From an uncultured Christensenella sp. (GTDB taxonomy: Bacteria > Bacillota > Clostridia > Christensenellales > UBA1242), in NCBI GenBank assembly GCA_949300385.1, contig CASGDZ010000004.1:1-64000 (forward strand): a stretch of 64,000 nt of DNA, in the 5' to 3' direction. Below the pieces are notes generated by a model. The model saw only the letters and a list, made by a program, of their open reading frames with translations, was not told where the DNA came from and ran no database searches. Within the stretch, counting starts at the first letter, position 1; the number at the start of each line of letters is the position of its first letter. Below are positions 15,636-26,131 of this stretch, one piece after another. A program made the translations under genes and the position numbers.

Positions 15636-16397
15636 TTAATTTTTAATTTGTGTACCTTGTGCATTTATCGTATAATTGTCGTAATATATCAAATCTCCTA
15701 TCGGTACAAGTTTTTTATTATTATTTTTGAAATACTCTAAGATTAATTTAAGTCCGTCTAAAATATGATCAGAGTTATTGTGGCATAGAATAATACTTCC
15801 ATTTTCCGCTTTAGATGTAACTCGGCCTGCTATTTCGCTACCCGAAAGTCCTTTCCAATCTAAACTATCTACGCTCCACTCTATGCAACTCAAATTTAAA
15901 CTATCACACACCTCTATCAATGTATTATTATAGTAACCATATGGCGGACGGAAAAGTTTTGGTCTATAACCTGTCAAATTTTCAATTAAATTAATATTTG
16001 TAGTAAGTTCTTGCTCTATTTCTTTTCGCGTCAGTTTAGTCATATCTGGGTGCGTGTTTGAATGAAGTCCTATTTCAAATCCGTTATTGTAAATCTCAAC
16101 TACCATTTCTGGATATTTTTCTATCCAAAATCCAACCAAAAAGAATGTGGCTTTCACACCATAACTATCACAAATTGACATAATCTCACGCGTTTTATCC
16201 GCACCCCATGCAGCGTCAAAAGAAATCGATAATTTATTTTCTTCCGTCGAAACTGAATAAATAGGAACTTTCCTACCTACACTAAAATATGTGCTTGCGA
16301 CGGGAAGTCCATTAGCATTCAGCGCAAATGCCGATAAAAAAACCAGTACTCCAACGATTATAACTAACGCTGTTCTTTTTACAAAGAGCACTTTCAT
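15636..16397 (-). CDS. Sporulation-type polysaccharide deacetylase (PdaB-like)
   Basis: This is a NodB-type metal-dependent deacetylase, probably acting on peptidoglycan during sporulation. Residues 1-30 form a signal anchor. The NodB motifs are present: ISFDAAWG (first catalytic Asp), HSNTHPDMTKL (metal His pair), RPPYGYYN and a late ILCHNN. The form ISFDAAWGADKT, with no second Asp after the first, is typical of the PdaB/sporulation subgroup. At 253 residues the length fits. The gene lies next to sigG, which agrees with a forespore or mother-cell role. An exact substrate cannot be read. Confidence 0.85.
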   Translation of the reverse strand: MKVLFVKRTALVIIVGVLVFLSAFALNANGLPVASTYFSVGRKVPIYSVSTEENKLSISFDAAWGADKTREIMSICDSYGVKATFFLVGFWIEKYPEMVVEIYNNGFEIGLHSNTHPDMTKLTRKEIEQELTTNINLIENLTGYRPKLFRPPYGYYNNTLIEVCDSLNLSCIEWSVDSLDWKGLSGSEIAGRVTSKAENGSIILCHNNSDHILDGLKLILEYFKNNNKKLVPIGDLIYYDNYTINAQGTQIKN

Positions 16398-16522
16398 AGA
16401 TATCTACCATCCTATCCTATCATATTAAATGCTTATCTCAAAAATAAAATGACAACAATTTATATATTAAAAAGTGAAATTTTAAGAAAATTAGTTTAAT
16501 TATGTCGAAATGTATAAAAATA

Positions 16523-16548
16523 AAAAAGACTATAAATTTAGTCTTTTT
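16523..16548 (-). terminator. Terminator overlapping the end of the zinc-ribbon gene
   Basis: AAAAAGACTA pairs with TAGTCTTTTT. T-rich tracts follow on the minus strand, and the stop codon of the gene at 16538 lies inside the hairpin. Confidence 0.8.
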
Positions 16549-16792
16549 CAATTCTTTTCGCTCCACATGAAGGACAAGTGTTTTCATCATCTTTTAATAC
16601 AGATCCGCAATATTCACATTTATAACTTTTCTTTTTTAAATTGTCACTCGATAACTTTACATTAATAGCTGAATGTCTTTGAACATTCTTTTTAGAAATA
16701 TTTATAGAAGAAATAATAATAAATACAACAACAAAAAATATTAATATAAACGAAAATATAAAAATTTTACCTATAAACCCATTAATTGTCAT
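16538..16792 (-). CDS. Small membrane protein with C-terminal zinc ribbon
   Basis: The 84-residue protein has one N-terminal membrane helix (about residues 8-30). A basic linker follows, then a zinc ribbon at the C-terminus: CEYCGSVLKDDENTCPSCGA, with paired CxxC motifs. The order puts the ribbon in the cytoplasm. Such proteins are common in Bacillota and mostly uncharacterised. It stands alone between the deacetylase promoter region and sigG. Confidence 0.7.
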   Translation of the reverse strand: MTINGFIGKIFIFSFILIFFVVVFIIISSINISKKNVQRHSAINVKLSSDNLKKKSYKCEYCGSVLKDDENTCPSCGAKRIEKD

Positions 16793-16872
16793 GAGTATAT
16801 ACTAATATAATTTTACAATAATGTCAATAATTTTATAAAATCAAAAACTTTCCTTTTTTAAATAAAATATCA

Positions 16873-17643
16873 TTAAAGCGATCTTTTAATGTGTTCAAGT
16901 GCGTTTTTCTCTAATCTACTCACTTGTGCTTGAGATATACCTACAGCATCACTAACTTCCATCTGTGTTTTACCTACAAAATAACGCAATTTTAAAATAT
17001 TTCTTTCGCGCTCATCAAGACATTTTATAGCGTCCAAAAGGTCAGTATGTTCAATCCATTTTTCTACTGAATGTTCAGTATCTGCTATATGCTCATCAAG
17101 GCGCATTTTTTCGTCCCCTTCGCTCATATATGCGTCATCTAGCGATATTGGATTTGTGATTGCATCAATTGCGTCGTAAACTTCGCGAATAGTTAAATTA
17201 AGGTCATTTGCAACTTCTTCGAGTCCTACATCATCCGCTCTATTTTCTTGCAATCTTTCTTTACTTTTCAACACCATGTATGCTGTATCTCTTAAACTTC
17301 TGCTGACTCGCATGACGGATGAATCGCGTAAAAATCGCTTTATTTCTCCTTGTATCATTGGCACAGCGTATGTTGAAAATTGAACATTAACGGAAGTGTC
17401 AAAATTATCTATTGCTTTTAATAGGCCAACACAACCCACTTGAAATATATCGTCCATATTCTCTTTGCTTGTTACAAATCGTTGAGCAACCGACAATACT
17501 AAGCGCATATTACAATAAATATAATAATCACGTGCAACTTCATCGCCCGCTTTTATGCGTTTCAACAATTCTGCTGACTCTTCATGACTTAGTTTTGGTA
17601 GACTAGATGTATCTACACCACAAATATAAACACGCCTTGCCAT
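16873..17643 (-). CDS. sigG: Late forespore sigma factor SigG
   Basis: SigG directs forespore transcription after engulfment. The start RRVYICGVDTSSLPKL is the typical SigG N-terminus. Region 2 contains NMRLVLSVAQRF, DDIFQVGCVGLLKAIDNFD and FSTYAVPMIQGEIKRFLRD. Region 4 ends in TQMEVSDAVGISQAQVSRLEK. At 256 residues it is close to the B. subtilis protein (260). ATG 17643 is preferred over a GTG at 17649 because of the GAGGTG site. In B. subtilis and many clostridia sigG follows sigE on the same strand; here it is divergent from spoIIGA. A SigF/SigG-type promoter lies upstream. Confidence 0.93.
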   Translation of the reverse strand: MARRVYICGVDTSSLPKLSHEESAELLKRIKAGDEVARDYYIYCNMRLVLSVAQRFVTSKENMDDIFQVGCVGLLKAIDNFDTSVNVQFSTYAVPMIQGEIKRFLRDSSVMRVSRSLRDTAYMVLKSKERLQENRADDVGLEEVANDLNLTIREVYDAIDAITNPISLDDAYMSEGDEKMRLDEHIADTEHSVEKWIEHTDLLDAIKCLDERERNILKLRYFVGKTQMEVSDAVGISQAQVSRLEKNALEHIKRSL

Positions 17644-17658
17644 ATTCACCTCGATAGA

Positions 17659-17689
17659 TATTTTGACTAAATGAATGCATTTTTATTCA
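17659..17689 (-). promoter_or_regulatory. Candidate SigF/SigG-type promoter of sigG
   Basis: On the minus strand TGAATA is followed after 18 bases by CAAAATA. Forespore promoters have TGAATA-like -35 and CATACTA-like -10 boxes. The -35 is exact and the -10 approximate. Confidence 0.4.
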
Positions 17690-17722
17690 AAAAAAATTGA
17701 AATAGGCATACTTTTTTATATT

Positions 17723-17742
17723 TCGACAAATTTGTTATATTA
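17723..17742 (+). promoter_or_regulatory. Spo0A box and -10 element upstream of spoIIGA
   Basis: TTCGACAA (17723-17730), the exact reverse complement of the core Spo0A box, lies just before TATATT (17737-17742). In B. subtilis the spoIIG promoter is activated by Spo0A bound next to the polymerase, with no normal -35 box in reach. The same layout is seen here. Confidence 0.65.
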
Positions 17743-17793
17743 TTCTTCTTTTTATTGCCAAACAAAAATGACCTTCATATGTATAATTTTTGT

Positions 17794-18603
17794 ATGACTG
17801 TATACATAGAAAGTTTCTTGATACAAAATTTGATTATTGACTTTTGCTTACTTAGGTTAGTTGAAATCACGACGAAAAGCAAAACAACATTTTTTAGACT
17901 ATTATTGTCTTCGTTAGTTGGTGCATCTTTTAGTGTAATAAGTGCAATATTTTTAAAAGATATGTTTATCATGAATATTATAAAATTTATTTGTGCCTTT
18001 ATTATGCTAGTTTGTGCATTCAAAACAACATGGAAAGGTTACATATTCAACTTTATACTTCTTTTTATCTACACATACGCTTATGGCGGTGCTATTATGA
18101 GTTTAAGTTCATCTACATATTTAACCAATTTTGGCGTAATTATGTCTAGTAAAATAGATTTAGGATTAATAACTTTCATAATTATAATTTTAACCTATAT
18201 ATTTCAACTTGTATCAAACCATGTCAAAAATAAAATCAATTTAAGCAAATTAATTTATACAATTACCCTACACTCAAATAAACATAAAATAAAGATAAAT
18301 GCTTTTCTTGATACAGGAAATAGACTTACATATTTAGGACAACCAGTTATTATTTTAGATTTAAATTCTTATTTGGCATTGACAAAGCAAAATGTCGTTG
18401 AATTTTATCTGTCAAAAACATATGAAATCTCTCTCGGCACGGTAGCTGGAAATAACAACATGAAAATAATAAAAATTGATAGTATAGAAATCAATTTAGG
18501 AAAAAAGAAAAAAATATTAACCAACCAATTTGTTGCTGTAAATACTCTTAATAGTTTCAAAGGAACAAATTATGACGCACTTCTTGCACCAAATTTAATA
18601 TAA
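17794..18603 (+). CDS. spoIIGA: Sporulation sigma-E factor processing peptidase SpoIIGA
   Basis: SpoIIGA is a septal-membrane aspartic protease that cleaves pro-SigE. The start MTVYIESFLIQNLIIDF matches the family's VYIDxLFxxNxxMD beginning, so the ATG at 17794 is chosen although an in-frame ATG exists at 17779; neither has a good ribosome site. Five hydrophobic helices fill the first half. The cytoplasmic half carries the catalytic LDTGNRL motif near residue 172 and ends NYDALLAPNLI, as usual. The 269 residues are a little short of B. subtilis (309). It precedes sigE by 9 bases, forming the expected two-gene operon. Confidence 0.92.
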   Translation: MTVYIESFLIQNLIIDFCLLRLVEITTKSKTTFFRLLLSSLVGASFSVISAIFLKDMFIMNIIKFICAFIMLVCAFKTTWKGYIFNFILLFIYTYAYGGAIMSLSSSTYLTNFGVIMSSKIDLGLITFIIIILTYIFQLVSNHVKNKINLSKLIYTITLHSNKHKIKINAFLDTGNRLTYLGQPVIILDLNSYLALTKQNVVEFYLSKTYEISLGTVAGNNNMKIIKIDSIEINLGKKKKILTNQFVAVNTLNSFKGTNYDALLAPNLI

Positions 18604-18612
18604 GGAGTTTAT

Positions 18613-19365
18613 ATGAAAAAGGAAAATAAATTTATTAATTTTATTAAAACCATTTACAACAAAATTAAATTGTCTTTTAAGCGAATATTTAAGTTCGAAT
18701 TATTGGACGAAAAGGCAATAGTTAATTATATTTTCTCCGCTGAAAGCCTACCTGAACCGCTGGATAGTGAAAGCGAATATGACCTTGTTAAAGCCTTTCA
18801 AGAAAATAAGGATCTTCATGCAAAATCTTTGTTAATAGAACACAATCTACGACTTGTTATGTTTATTGCTAAGCGTTTTGATAGCAAAAAATTGGACATT
18901 CAAGATCTCGTTTCCGTAGGCTCAATTGGCTTAATTAAAGCAGTAGATAGTTATAAATTAGATAAAAATATTAAACTTGCGACATATGCAAGTAGGTGCA
19001 TAGAAAATGAAATACTAATGTACCTTAGAAAAGTAAATAAATCGATAAATGATGTCAGTCTTGACGATAGTTTGTCAGGCGATGACGAAGGCAACAATTT
19101 GACACTAGGCGAAGTTATTCCAGATGACAAATTAGTTTACGATGAGATCGAATTAAAAGACCAAAAGCAATACTTAATACAATCAATTGAAAAATTAAAT
19201 GATCGTGAAAAATTGATTATGAGCATGCGATATGGCTTAAATGGTTACGATGAAATGACTCAAAAAGAAGTTGCTGATACAATGAATATATCGCAAAGTT
19301 ATATCTCACGATTGGAGAAAAAAATATTGCATAAATTAAAGCGCGAAATGTCAAAAAATTTATAG
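18613..19365 (+). CDS. sigE: Mother-cell sigma factor SigE (as pro-SigE)
   Basis: SigE drives early mother-cell transcription. The N-terminal 30 or so residues (about to IFKFELLDE) are a basic, amphipathic pro-sequence that SpoIIGA would remove. Region 2 contains NLRLVMFIAKRFDSK and DLVSVGSIGLIKAVDSY, then LATYASRCIENEILMYLRK. Region 4 contains DREKLIMSMRYGLNG and a final SQSYISRLEKKI helix. At 250 residues the length matches the family (239 in B. subtilis). SD AAGGAG is present 7 bases before the ATG. Confidence 0.94.
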   Translation: MKKENKFINFIKTIYNKIKLSFKRIFKFELLDEKAIVNYIFSAESLPEPLDSESEYDLVKAFQENKDLHAKSLLIEHNLRLVMFIAKRFDSKKLDIQDLVSVGSIGLIKAVDSYKLDKNIKLATYASRCIENEILMYLRKVNKSINDVSLDDSLSGDDEGNNLTLGEVIPDDKLVYDEIELKDQKQYLIQSIEKLNDREKLIMSMRYGLNGYDEMTQKEVADTMNISQSYISRLEKKILHKLKREMSKNL

Positions 19366-19402
19366 TAGAAAATTGAAATACTTTAGTTATATTTTACATA
19401 AA

Positions 19403-19430
19403 AAAGAAATAGATTTTATACTATTTCTTT
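19403..19430 (-). terminator. Terminator between sigE and the acetyltransferase gene
   Basis: AAAGAAATAG and CTATTTCTTT form a 10-bp stem. The T tract is good on the minus strand (TTTTTTAT) and weak on the plus strand, so it mainly ends the acetyltransferase transcript but may also serve sigE. Confidence 0.65.
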
Positions 19431-19468
19431 CATATATGATGTTGTCTTATCATTTGACTTATTATAAG

Positions 19469-19960
19469 TCAATTATTTTGATCTAGATTTATTATTTTGA
19501 TATTATTAAATGTTTCAGGATAGTATGACTTTTCACATTTATATATATTCCATAATCCACTTTTGTGGTTGTCAAAAAATTTAAATCCGTATTCTGTGAA
19601 TAATCTAATTGATGACAGATTATCTTGATTAATGCAGACACTTTTTTCTAAATTTAAAGAGTTATTAAACATTATTTTTAAAAGATATTTCCCATAACCT
19701 TTATTCCTAAATTTTGGGAAAGTGCAAATTTCTAAAAAATGTACTCCTTTTTCGTTATAATATCGTGGTTTATTTGATATAAAACAACAACCAATCCAAT
19801 TTTTATTTTCATCAAAAAGTACCCACCCACTAAGAGTATCATTATTTTTTTCTAAATAATCTGCATCACAAAAATCGTCATCTAAAAATTCTTTTTTTGC
19901 GATATTTTCCCAAGTTTTATAATCATCTTTATTTAGTTTTCGATAATATAAATTATTCAT
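19469..19960 (-). CDS. GNAT family N-acetyltransferase
   Basis: The 163-residue protein would transfer an acetyl group from acetyl-CoA. The core pattern is clear: WIGCCFISNKPRYY (strand 4 region), LEICTFPKFRNKGYGKYLL (strand 4 and the R/Q-x-x-G-x-G/A acetyl-CoA loop, here RNKGYG), then a CINQDNLSSIRLFTEYGFKF region typical of the end of the fold. The ATG has a strong AGGAG site. It stands alone, and the substrate cannot be inferred. Confidence 0.88.
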   Translation of the reverse strand: MNNLYYRKLNKDDYKTWENIAKKEFLDDDFCDADYLEKNNDTLSGWVLFDENKNWIGCCFISNKPRYYNEKGVHFLEICTFPKFRNKGYGKYLLKIMFNNSLNLEKSVCINQDNLSSIRLFTEYGFKFFDNHKSGLWNIYKCEKSYYPETFNNIKIINLDQNN

Positions 19961-20140
19961 AATTTCTCCTATAAAAAGTAATTAAATTAGTTTATATTTT
20001 AACATAAATAAAAGCATTTGTATATACAATTAATACTTGTGAAAAATATTTGATTATTTTTATATTCATTTTTGTTTTTTAAATTAAAATATAGTGCGAT
20101 AAATTTTTATAAAACTATTATTCTTAAAAATTAACAAAAA

Positions 20141-20169
20141 AAGAAGTCAGTGGGTTAAACTGACTTCTT
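20141..20169 (-). terminator. Strong terminator of the solitary 16S gene
   Basis: An 11-bp perfect stem (AAGAAGTCAGT with ACTGACTTCTT, 7-base loop) is followed by TTTTTGTTAA on the minus strand. It lies about 120 bases after the 16S 3' end, with two smaller hairpins in between. The rest of 19961-20288 shows no gene. Confidence 0.88.
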
Positions 20170-20287
20170 CTAATATCTATATCTAAAATGTACTTGTTTT
20201 TTAGTTTTGTTTTATTTATGAGTGGCTCTCACTCAATACACTCATGATAACTAATGTTATCAAGTCGACTTTAAAGAATAACTCTTT

Positions 20288-21858
<1,571 letters not shown>

Positions 21859-22052
21859 ATATTCGCTCAATTTAAATAAACGAATTGTTTTTATAAAATA
21901 CCTTGCTCATCGCTTGGCTAAATTTCGTTGTCTAAAAAACTTGGAATTGGCAAGAACTTTGTTCATCACTATATTCTTACCTGTACATATTAAGATATAA
22001 ATTGTTCTAACGAACATTACTGTTCGACACTTGCTCATTCAAGTGCGTTATT

Positions 22053-22081
22053 AATATAACACATCTATTTAACTTTGTCAA
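22053..22081 (-). promoter_or_regulatory. rRNA promoter P2
   Basis: On the minus strand TTGACA, 17 bases, TATATT. It lies about 195 bases upstream of the 16S 5' end and is the nearer of two tandem promoters. Confidence 0.85.
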
Positions 22082-22157
22082 CACTTTTTTATAAATTTTT
22101 TTAAATTTTTTAAAAATATTATTTTGTGTTGGCTAGTTTTCCAGCGCAAGCATTTGT

Positions 22158-22186
22158 ATATTAGCATAATACAAAATTTATGTCAA
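22158..22186 (-). promoter_or_regulatory. rRNA promoter P1
   Basis: On the minus strand TTGACA, 17 bases, TAATAT, about 105 bases upstream of P2. Tandem strong promoters are typical of rRNA operons. The remaining sequence of 21859-22355 is 16S leader and AT-rich upstream DNA with no ORF. Confidence 0.82.
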
Positions 22187-22355
22187 CAATTTTTTATATA
22201 TTTTTTAAAAATTTTTAAAATTCTTTAAAATTCTACAAAATCTATCAAATTTGCATAAAAATGCGATAAAATATCATTTGTTTTTTTTGCATTACGCTAA
22301 TAGCATTATATGATTTATACTTATATATATTTCTTATGGATATATTTTTACATGA

Positions 22356-22380
22356 AAAAATGAGATAAAATCTCATTTTT
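22356..22380 (-). terminator. Terminator of the 407-residue protein gene
   Basis: AAAAATGAGAT and ATCTCATTTTT form an 11-bp stem with a 3-base loop, 9 bases after the stop. Confidence 0.85.
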
Positions 22381-22388
22381 ATTGACTT

Positions 22389-23612
22389 TTATTGACCATT
22401 CGCAGAACTGATTATATTGATATTATCTACAAATATAGTGAACATATCCTGTAAAGTTAAATTTTCAAATGTTACTATTTCCCCATTAACAGTGAAAGTT
22501 GTATCTTTAATATCATTATAATTTTCAATTGTTATTAAATTATTTGCTTGAAGTTCACTAATTGTACTCGTTTTTATAGCGTTAGAAAGTTCAGTTGGGA
22601 TTTGGTTAATAGTCGTGTTCTCATCGATAAGTGCAAGTGCACCAGAAGTTGATCCAAACAAATCACCAACCGTTAAATTATTTATCGTATCTTCGTTTAA
22701 TTCAGATATTGTATATTTTGCTAGTGCTCCCAACACACCATCAACCAATTCTCCGTTTTGGTCGTAAACTTTACCACTAACATTGTCGTATGAATAGCCT
22801 AAAATTGAAGCAACACGAATAGTATCTATTATTAAATCAAGTTCGCTTAAAGTTTTGTTTTCATTTCCTTCCAAAATATAATCTGGAAGTGCTATCCCGT
22901 AGTCTAATAAATCTGCCAATGTTAGATTCTCTCCTAATTCGCTAGTAAAACTTGATATAGCAACAGATAAAGGCAAATATTTTAATGCAACAGATATTGT
23001 GCTAACTCCTTCACTCTCAACTAATGGATAGACCTTGCCTTTTAGAACAATGGTATTATTTTCACTATCATATTCATATATGTCATGATCTAATTCGCTT
23101 GTGGTAAAGTCTAAATCATCGTACAAAATCTTGTCGCTACTATTAAAATATAGAGTCTTTTCTTTAGATAGAATATTATCCATACTAGTTAAATCTACAA
23201 CTTCTTTTAATTCGTCCGCACTGACGTTTCCGATTAATGCTTGTGCTTCAGTAGCAAGTTCAGTTAAAGGAACTAATTTTAAAGACGAAATATCAATCCC
23301 CATGATTTCATTCGGTATATCGATACCAAAATCACTCTTTAAATTATTAAGTGTATAACTATCTGTGTTGTTTACTAAATTAATAGCGTGCGATACGGCT
23401 ACATTTAATGTAAGTTTATTAATATCTTCGTTTCCTACATTGATGTTAGTATGGAAATGGTCATTGATCCAAGACACTGATACATTAAAATATGCAAAAA
23501 CACATAGTCCTACAATAGCGGCAATACCTAAAATGAACCCCAAAAATGAACCACCTAAAAATGCGCCTACACCAGACTTTCTTTTAATATTTTCTTTATT
23601 CGAATTACTCAT
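22389..23612 (-). CDS. Membrane-anchored protein with degenerate TLxDL-type repeats, function unknown
   Basis: I do not recognise this 407-residue protein. After a basic start, one hydrophobic helix (about residues 18-45, GGSFLGFILGIAAIVGLCVF) anchors it, leaving about 360 residues outside. That part shows a loose recurring pattern of a hydrophobic helix followed by T-[ILV]-x-[DE]-[LM]: TLADLLDYG, TLSELDLII, TISELNED, TVGDLFG, TISELQAN, TLQDMFTI. The part is acidic, with no Cys and no LPxTG. It may be an envelope scaffold or adhesin. SD GGGG precedes the ATG. It stands alone with its own terminator. Confidence 0.7.
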   Translation of the reverse strand: MSNSNKENIKRKSGVGAFLGGSFLGFILGIAAIVGLCVFAYFNVSVSWINDHFHTNINVGNEDINKLTLNVAVSHAINLVNNTDSYTLNNLKSDFGIDIPNEIMGIDISSLKLVPLTELATEAQALIGNVSADELKEVVDLTSMDNILSKEKTLYFNSSDKILYDDLDFTTSELDHDIYEYDSENNTIVLKGKVYPLVESEGVSTISVALKYLPLSVAISSFTSELGENLTLADLLDYGIALPDYILEGNENKTLSELDLIIDTIRVASILGYSYDNVSGKVYDQNGELVDGVLGALAKYTISELNEDTINNLTVGDLFGSTSGALALIDENTTINQIPTELSNAIKTSTISELQANNLITIENYNDIKDTTFTVNGEIVTFENLTLQDMFTIFVDNINIISSANGQ

Positions 23613-23727
23613 AATTTCCCCTTTATAATATTATGTCATAAACGCAAATAAAAATAAATCAAATATGTCGCGTTTTATAAAAGTTTTTCAAATTTTATGA
23701 CGATAAAAATATCAATTAAAACAATAT

Positions 23728-24069
23728 CTACATGATCACTATAGTGCAACCCGGATTAAGCATAAACAAATCGCCGTCAGCAAGTAGATCAGGACAATAG
23801 TTTATCGCAATTTTGCGTACTACATTTTTTGGTGTCCACTGGTCGCAACAAACGAAGTCTTCAATTCTACCTCTATTTTTTAAATCTATACACTTTTTTA
23901 AAAACGATTGTTTAATTGCTCCACCAACTCCATGACTACCATAACCATGAATAACTTTCATAACCTTATATCCGCCCTTTTTATACGAATCAAGTTCAAT
24001 CAAGAATTCCGCAATAGCTTGTGCAACGGTTTGACGATCACTTTTAATATCAATAGTAATTAATTTCAT
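23728..24069 (-). CDS. Stand-alone Smr domain protein
   Basis: Smr domains bind or cut nucleic acid, as in MutS2 and in ribosome-rescue nucleases. Signature segments are DIKSDRQTVAQAIAEFL (start of the domain), VMKVIHGYGSHGVGGAIK (the HGxG loop) and a late GCTIVIM strand. The usual LDLHG-type motif is changed to ITIDIKS, so the first catalytic His is missing. ATG 24069 fits the domain better than an in-frame ATG at 24084. The protein has 113 residues and no other domain. Confidence 0.75.
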   Translation of the reverse strand: MKLITIDIKSDRQTVAQAIAEFLIELDSYKKGGYKVMKVIHGYGSHGVGGAIKQSFLKKCIDLKNRGRIEDFVCCDQWTPKNVVRKIAINYCPDLLADGDLFMLNPGCTIVIM

Positions 24070-24188
24070 ATTAAAAGTATACAATAAATTAATTTTTTTG
24101 TAAACAATAATCTATTTCACATATTTAAATATAAAAAGTAATTATTATAGATTGTAATGTTATTTTTACTCACAAAGATATAAAATGA

Positions 24189-24216
24189 AAAACAGCCCGA
24201 TTAAGCAGGCTGTTTT
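24189..24216 (-). terminator. Terminator overlapping the clpX stop codon
   Basis: AAACAGCC pairs with GGCTGTTT, followed by T residues on the minus strand. The clpX stop (24201-24203) lies in the loop, so the 3' UTR is almost absent. Confidence 0.8.
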
Positions 24217-25475
24217 GTTTTGCGTTTAATTGGCTTATCTTTGATAATTTCAGGCTTTGCTTTCTTTGTTATGAAATCTTCAGTAACAATGATATTTTTG
24301 ATATCATCTTCAAAATGACAACTATACATTATATCCAACATACGCTCTTCAAGTATAGTACGAAGTCCACGCGCACCTGTCTTTAATTCTATTGCTTTAC
24401 GCGCAACCGCCTTTATCGCTTTTGAATCAAATTGAAGGTCAATGCCGTCCATCTTAAACATTTGAATGTATTGTTTTGTTATTGCATTCTTTGGCTCAAC
24501 TAGTATACGCTCCAATGCCGTTTCATCTAGACTATCAAGCGTAGCGACTATTGGCAACCTACCTACAAATTCAGGTATCATGCCATATTTTATTAAATCT
24601 TGCGGTTGAATATCTTCAAATTTGTTTAGAGAAGAATTTTCTTCTTTAGACTTAACATCTGCGCCAAAACCAAGTGAACTAGCAGATTTTCGCTCCCCAA
24701 TTATCTTATCTAATCCAACGAATGCTCCACCACATATGAAAAGAATGTTAGTTGTGTCAATTTTAATATTTTCTTGTTGTGGGTGCTTTCTTCCTCCTTG
24801 TGGTGGAACGGACGCAATTGTTCCTTCTAGAATTTTTAATAGTGCTTGTTGAACCCCTTCTCCACTCACATCACGCGTAATTGAAACATTTTGTGTCTTT
24901 CTTGCAATTTTATCTATTTCATCAATATAAATTATTCCACGCTGTGCTTTTTCAATATCGTAATCGGCATTTTGGATTAGTTTTAATAATATATTCTCTA
25001 CATCATCGCCTACATACCCCGCTTCTGTTAGCGCAGTTGCATCGCTTGAAGCAAAAGGAACTTTTAGCGTTTTAGCAAGTGTTTTTGCAAGTAAAGTTTT
25101 ACCGCTACCAGTAGGACCAACAAGCAAGACATTTGACTTCTCTAGTTCGACTTCGTCTTCATTGTTATTGCGCTTAATCATATTGTAATTAATGCGCTTA
25201 TAATGATTGTATACTGACACTGCTAATATCTTTTTGACTTCATCTTGTCCAATGATAAACTCGTCTAATTTAGCTTTAATTTCCTGAGGTTTTGGTAAGT
25301 CAATAAATTCATTATTTTCGCTCGCTTTAGTTCTGTTGTTAAAATCCATTAAATCGCGACAAATATTTAAGCAGTCTTTACAAATAAAGCAGTCGCCTTC
25401 TGGATTGCTGATGATGTCAGTAAGTTCGCGTGCGGGACGCCCACAAAATGAACAAATTGTATCTATTTCTTTCAT
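24201..25475 (-). CDS. clpX: ATP-dependent Clp protease ATP-binding subunit ClpX
   Basis: ClpX unfolds tagged proteins and feeds them to ClpP. The start at 25475 follows GGGGG; an upstream ATG is not used. The N-terminal zinc domain has CSFCGRP and CKDCLNIC. The AAA core carries Walker [17 protein letters not shown], pore-loop GYVGDDVE, Walker [12 protein letters not shown], and the late RGLRTILEE sensor-2 region. The IGF-type ClpP-binding loop appears as LGFGADV. The 424 residues match the family. It follows clpP by about 55 bases and belongs to the tig-clpP-clpX cluster. Confidence 0.97.
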   Translation of the reverse strand: MKEIDTICSFCGRPARELTDIISNPEGDCFICKDCLNICRDLMDFNNRTKASENNEFIDLPKPQEIKAKLDEFIIGQDEVKKILAVSVYNHYKRINYNMIKRNNNEDEVELEKSNVLLVGPTGSGKTLLAKTLAKTLKVPFASSDATALTEAGYVGDDVENILLKLIQNADYDIEKAQRGIIYIDEIDKIARKTQNVSITRDVSGEGVQQALLKILEGTIASVPPQGGRKHPQQENIKIDTTNILFICGGAFVGLDKIIGERKSASSLGFGADVKSKEENSSLNKFEDIQPQDLIKYGMIPEFVGRLPIVATLDSLDETALERILVEPKNAITKQYIQMFKMDGIDLQFDSKAIKAVARKAIELKTGARGLRTILEERMLDIMYSCHFEDDIKNIIVTEDFITKKAKPEIIKDKPIKRKTKQPA

Positions 25476-25531
25476 AATCCCCCTATTATTTAAAATACAA
25501 AATACAGGCACAATGGTCTGTATTTCTGATT

Positions 25532-26110
25532 TTATGATCGTTTGCTGAAAATCTTGTCTACCAAACCATATTTTAAAGCTTGTTTTGCATCTAAGAAATT
25601 ATCCCTATCAGTGTCCTTAGTTATAGTTTCTACATCTTTACCAGTATTATCCGCAAGAATTTTATTTAATAACTCGCGTGTCTTTTGAATATGTTTTGCG
25701 TGGATTTCGATATCAGACGCTTGTCCTTGTGCACCACCAAGAGGCTGATGTATCATTACTTCGCTATGAGGCAAACATATGCGTTTACCTTTCGTTCCGC
25801 TTGAGAGAATAACGGCTGCCATACTTGCTGCCATACCTATACAAATAGTAGACACATTGCATTTGATGTACTGCATGGTGTCGTAAATAGCAAGTCCTGC
25901 ACTAACGCTTCCGCCCGGACTATTGATATACATAAAGATATCTTTATCAGGATTTTTACCCTCAAGATAAATAAGTTGAGCGACAATAGTATTAGCCATT
26001 TGGTCTGTAATTTCACCAGTCAAAAAGACTATTCTATCTTCTAACAAGCGGGAATATATATCATAACTGCGTTCGACATTCCCGACTTGGTCTATGACCA
26101 TTGGTATCAT
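25532..26110 (-). CDS. clpP: ATP-dependent Clp protease proteolytic subunit ClpP
   Basis: ClpP is the serine peptidase that forms the two-ring chamber. The catalytic Ser lies in [16 protein letters not shown], the His in [11 protein letters not shown] and the Asp in [10 protein letters not shown]. The N-terminal [15 protein letters not shown] is the usual axial-pore segment. Length 192 is standard. AGGAGG lies 6 bases before the ATG at 26110. It lies between tig and clpX, the common Bacillota order. Confidence 0.97.
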   Translation of the reverse strand: MIPMVIDQVGNVERSYDIYSRLLEDRIVFLTGEITDQMANTIVAQLIYLEGKNPDKDIFMYINSPGGSVSAGLAIYDTMQYIKCNVSTICIGMAASMAAVILSSGTKGKRICLPHSEVMIHQPLGGAQGQASDIEIHAKHIQKTRELLNKILADNTGKDVETITKDTDRDNFLDAKQALKYGLVDKIFSKRS

Positions 26111-26131
26111 ATTAAGCCTCCTAAATTATAA

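Noticed and set aside
15636..15664. Upstream start for the SSB-like gene at 15664
   Set aside because: It would overlap the deacetylase stop and has no ribosome site. AAGGAG lies in front of 15625.
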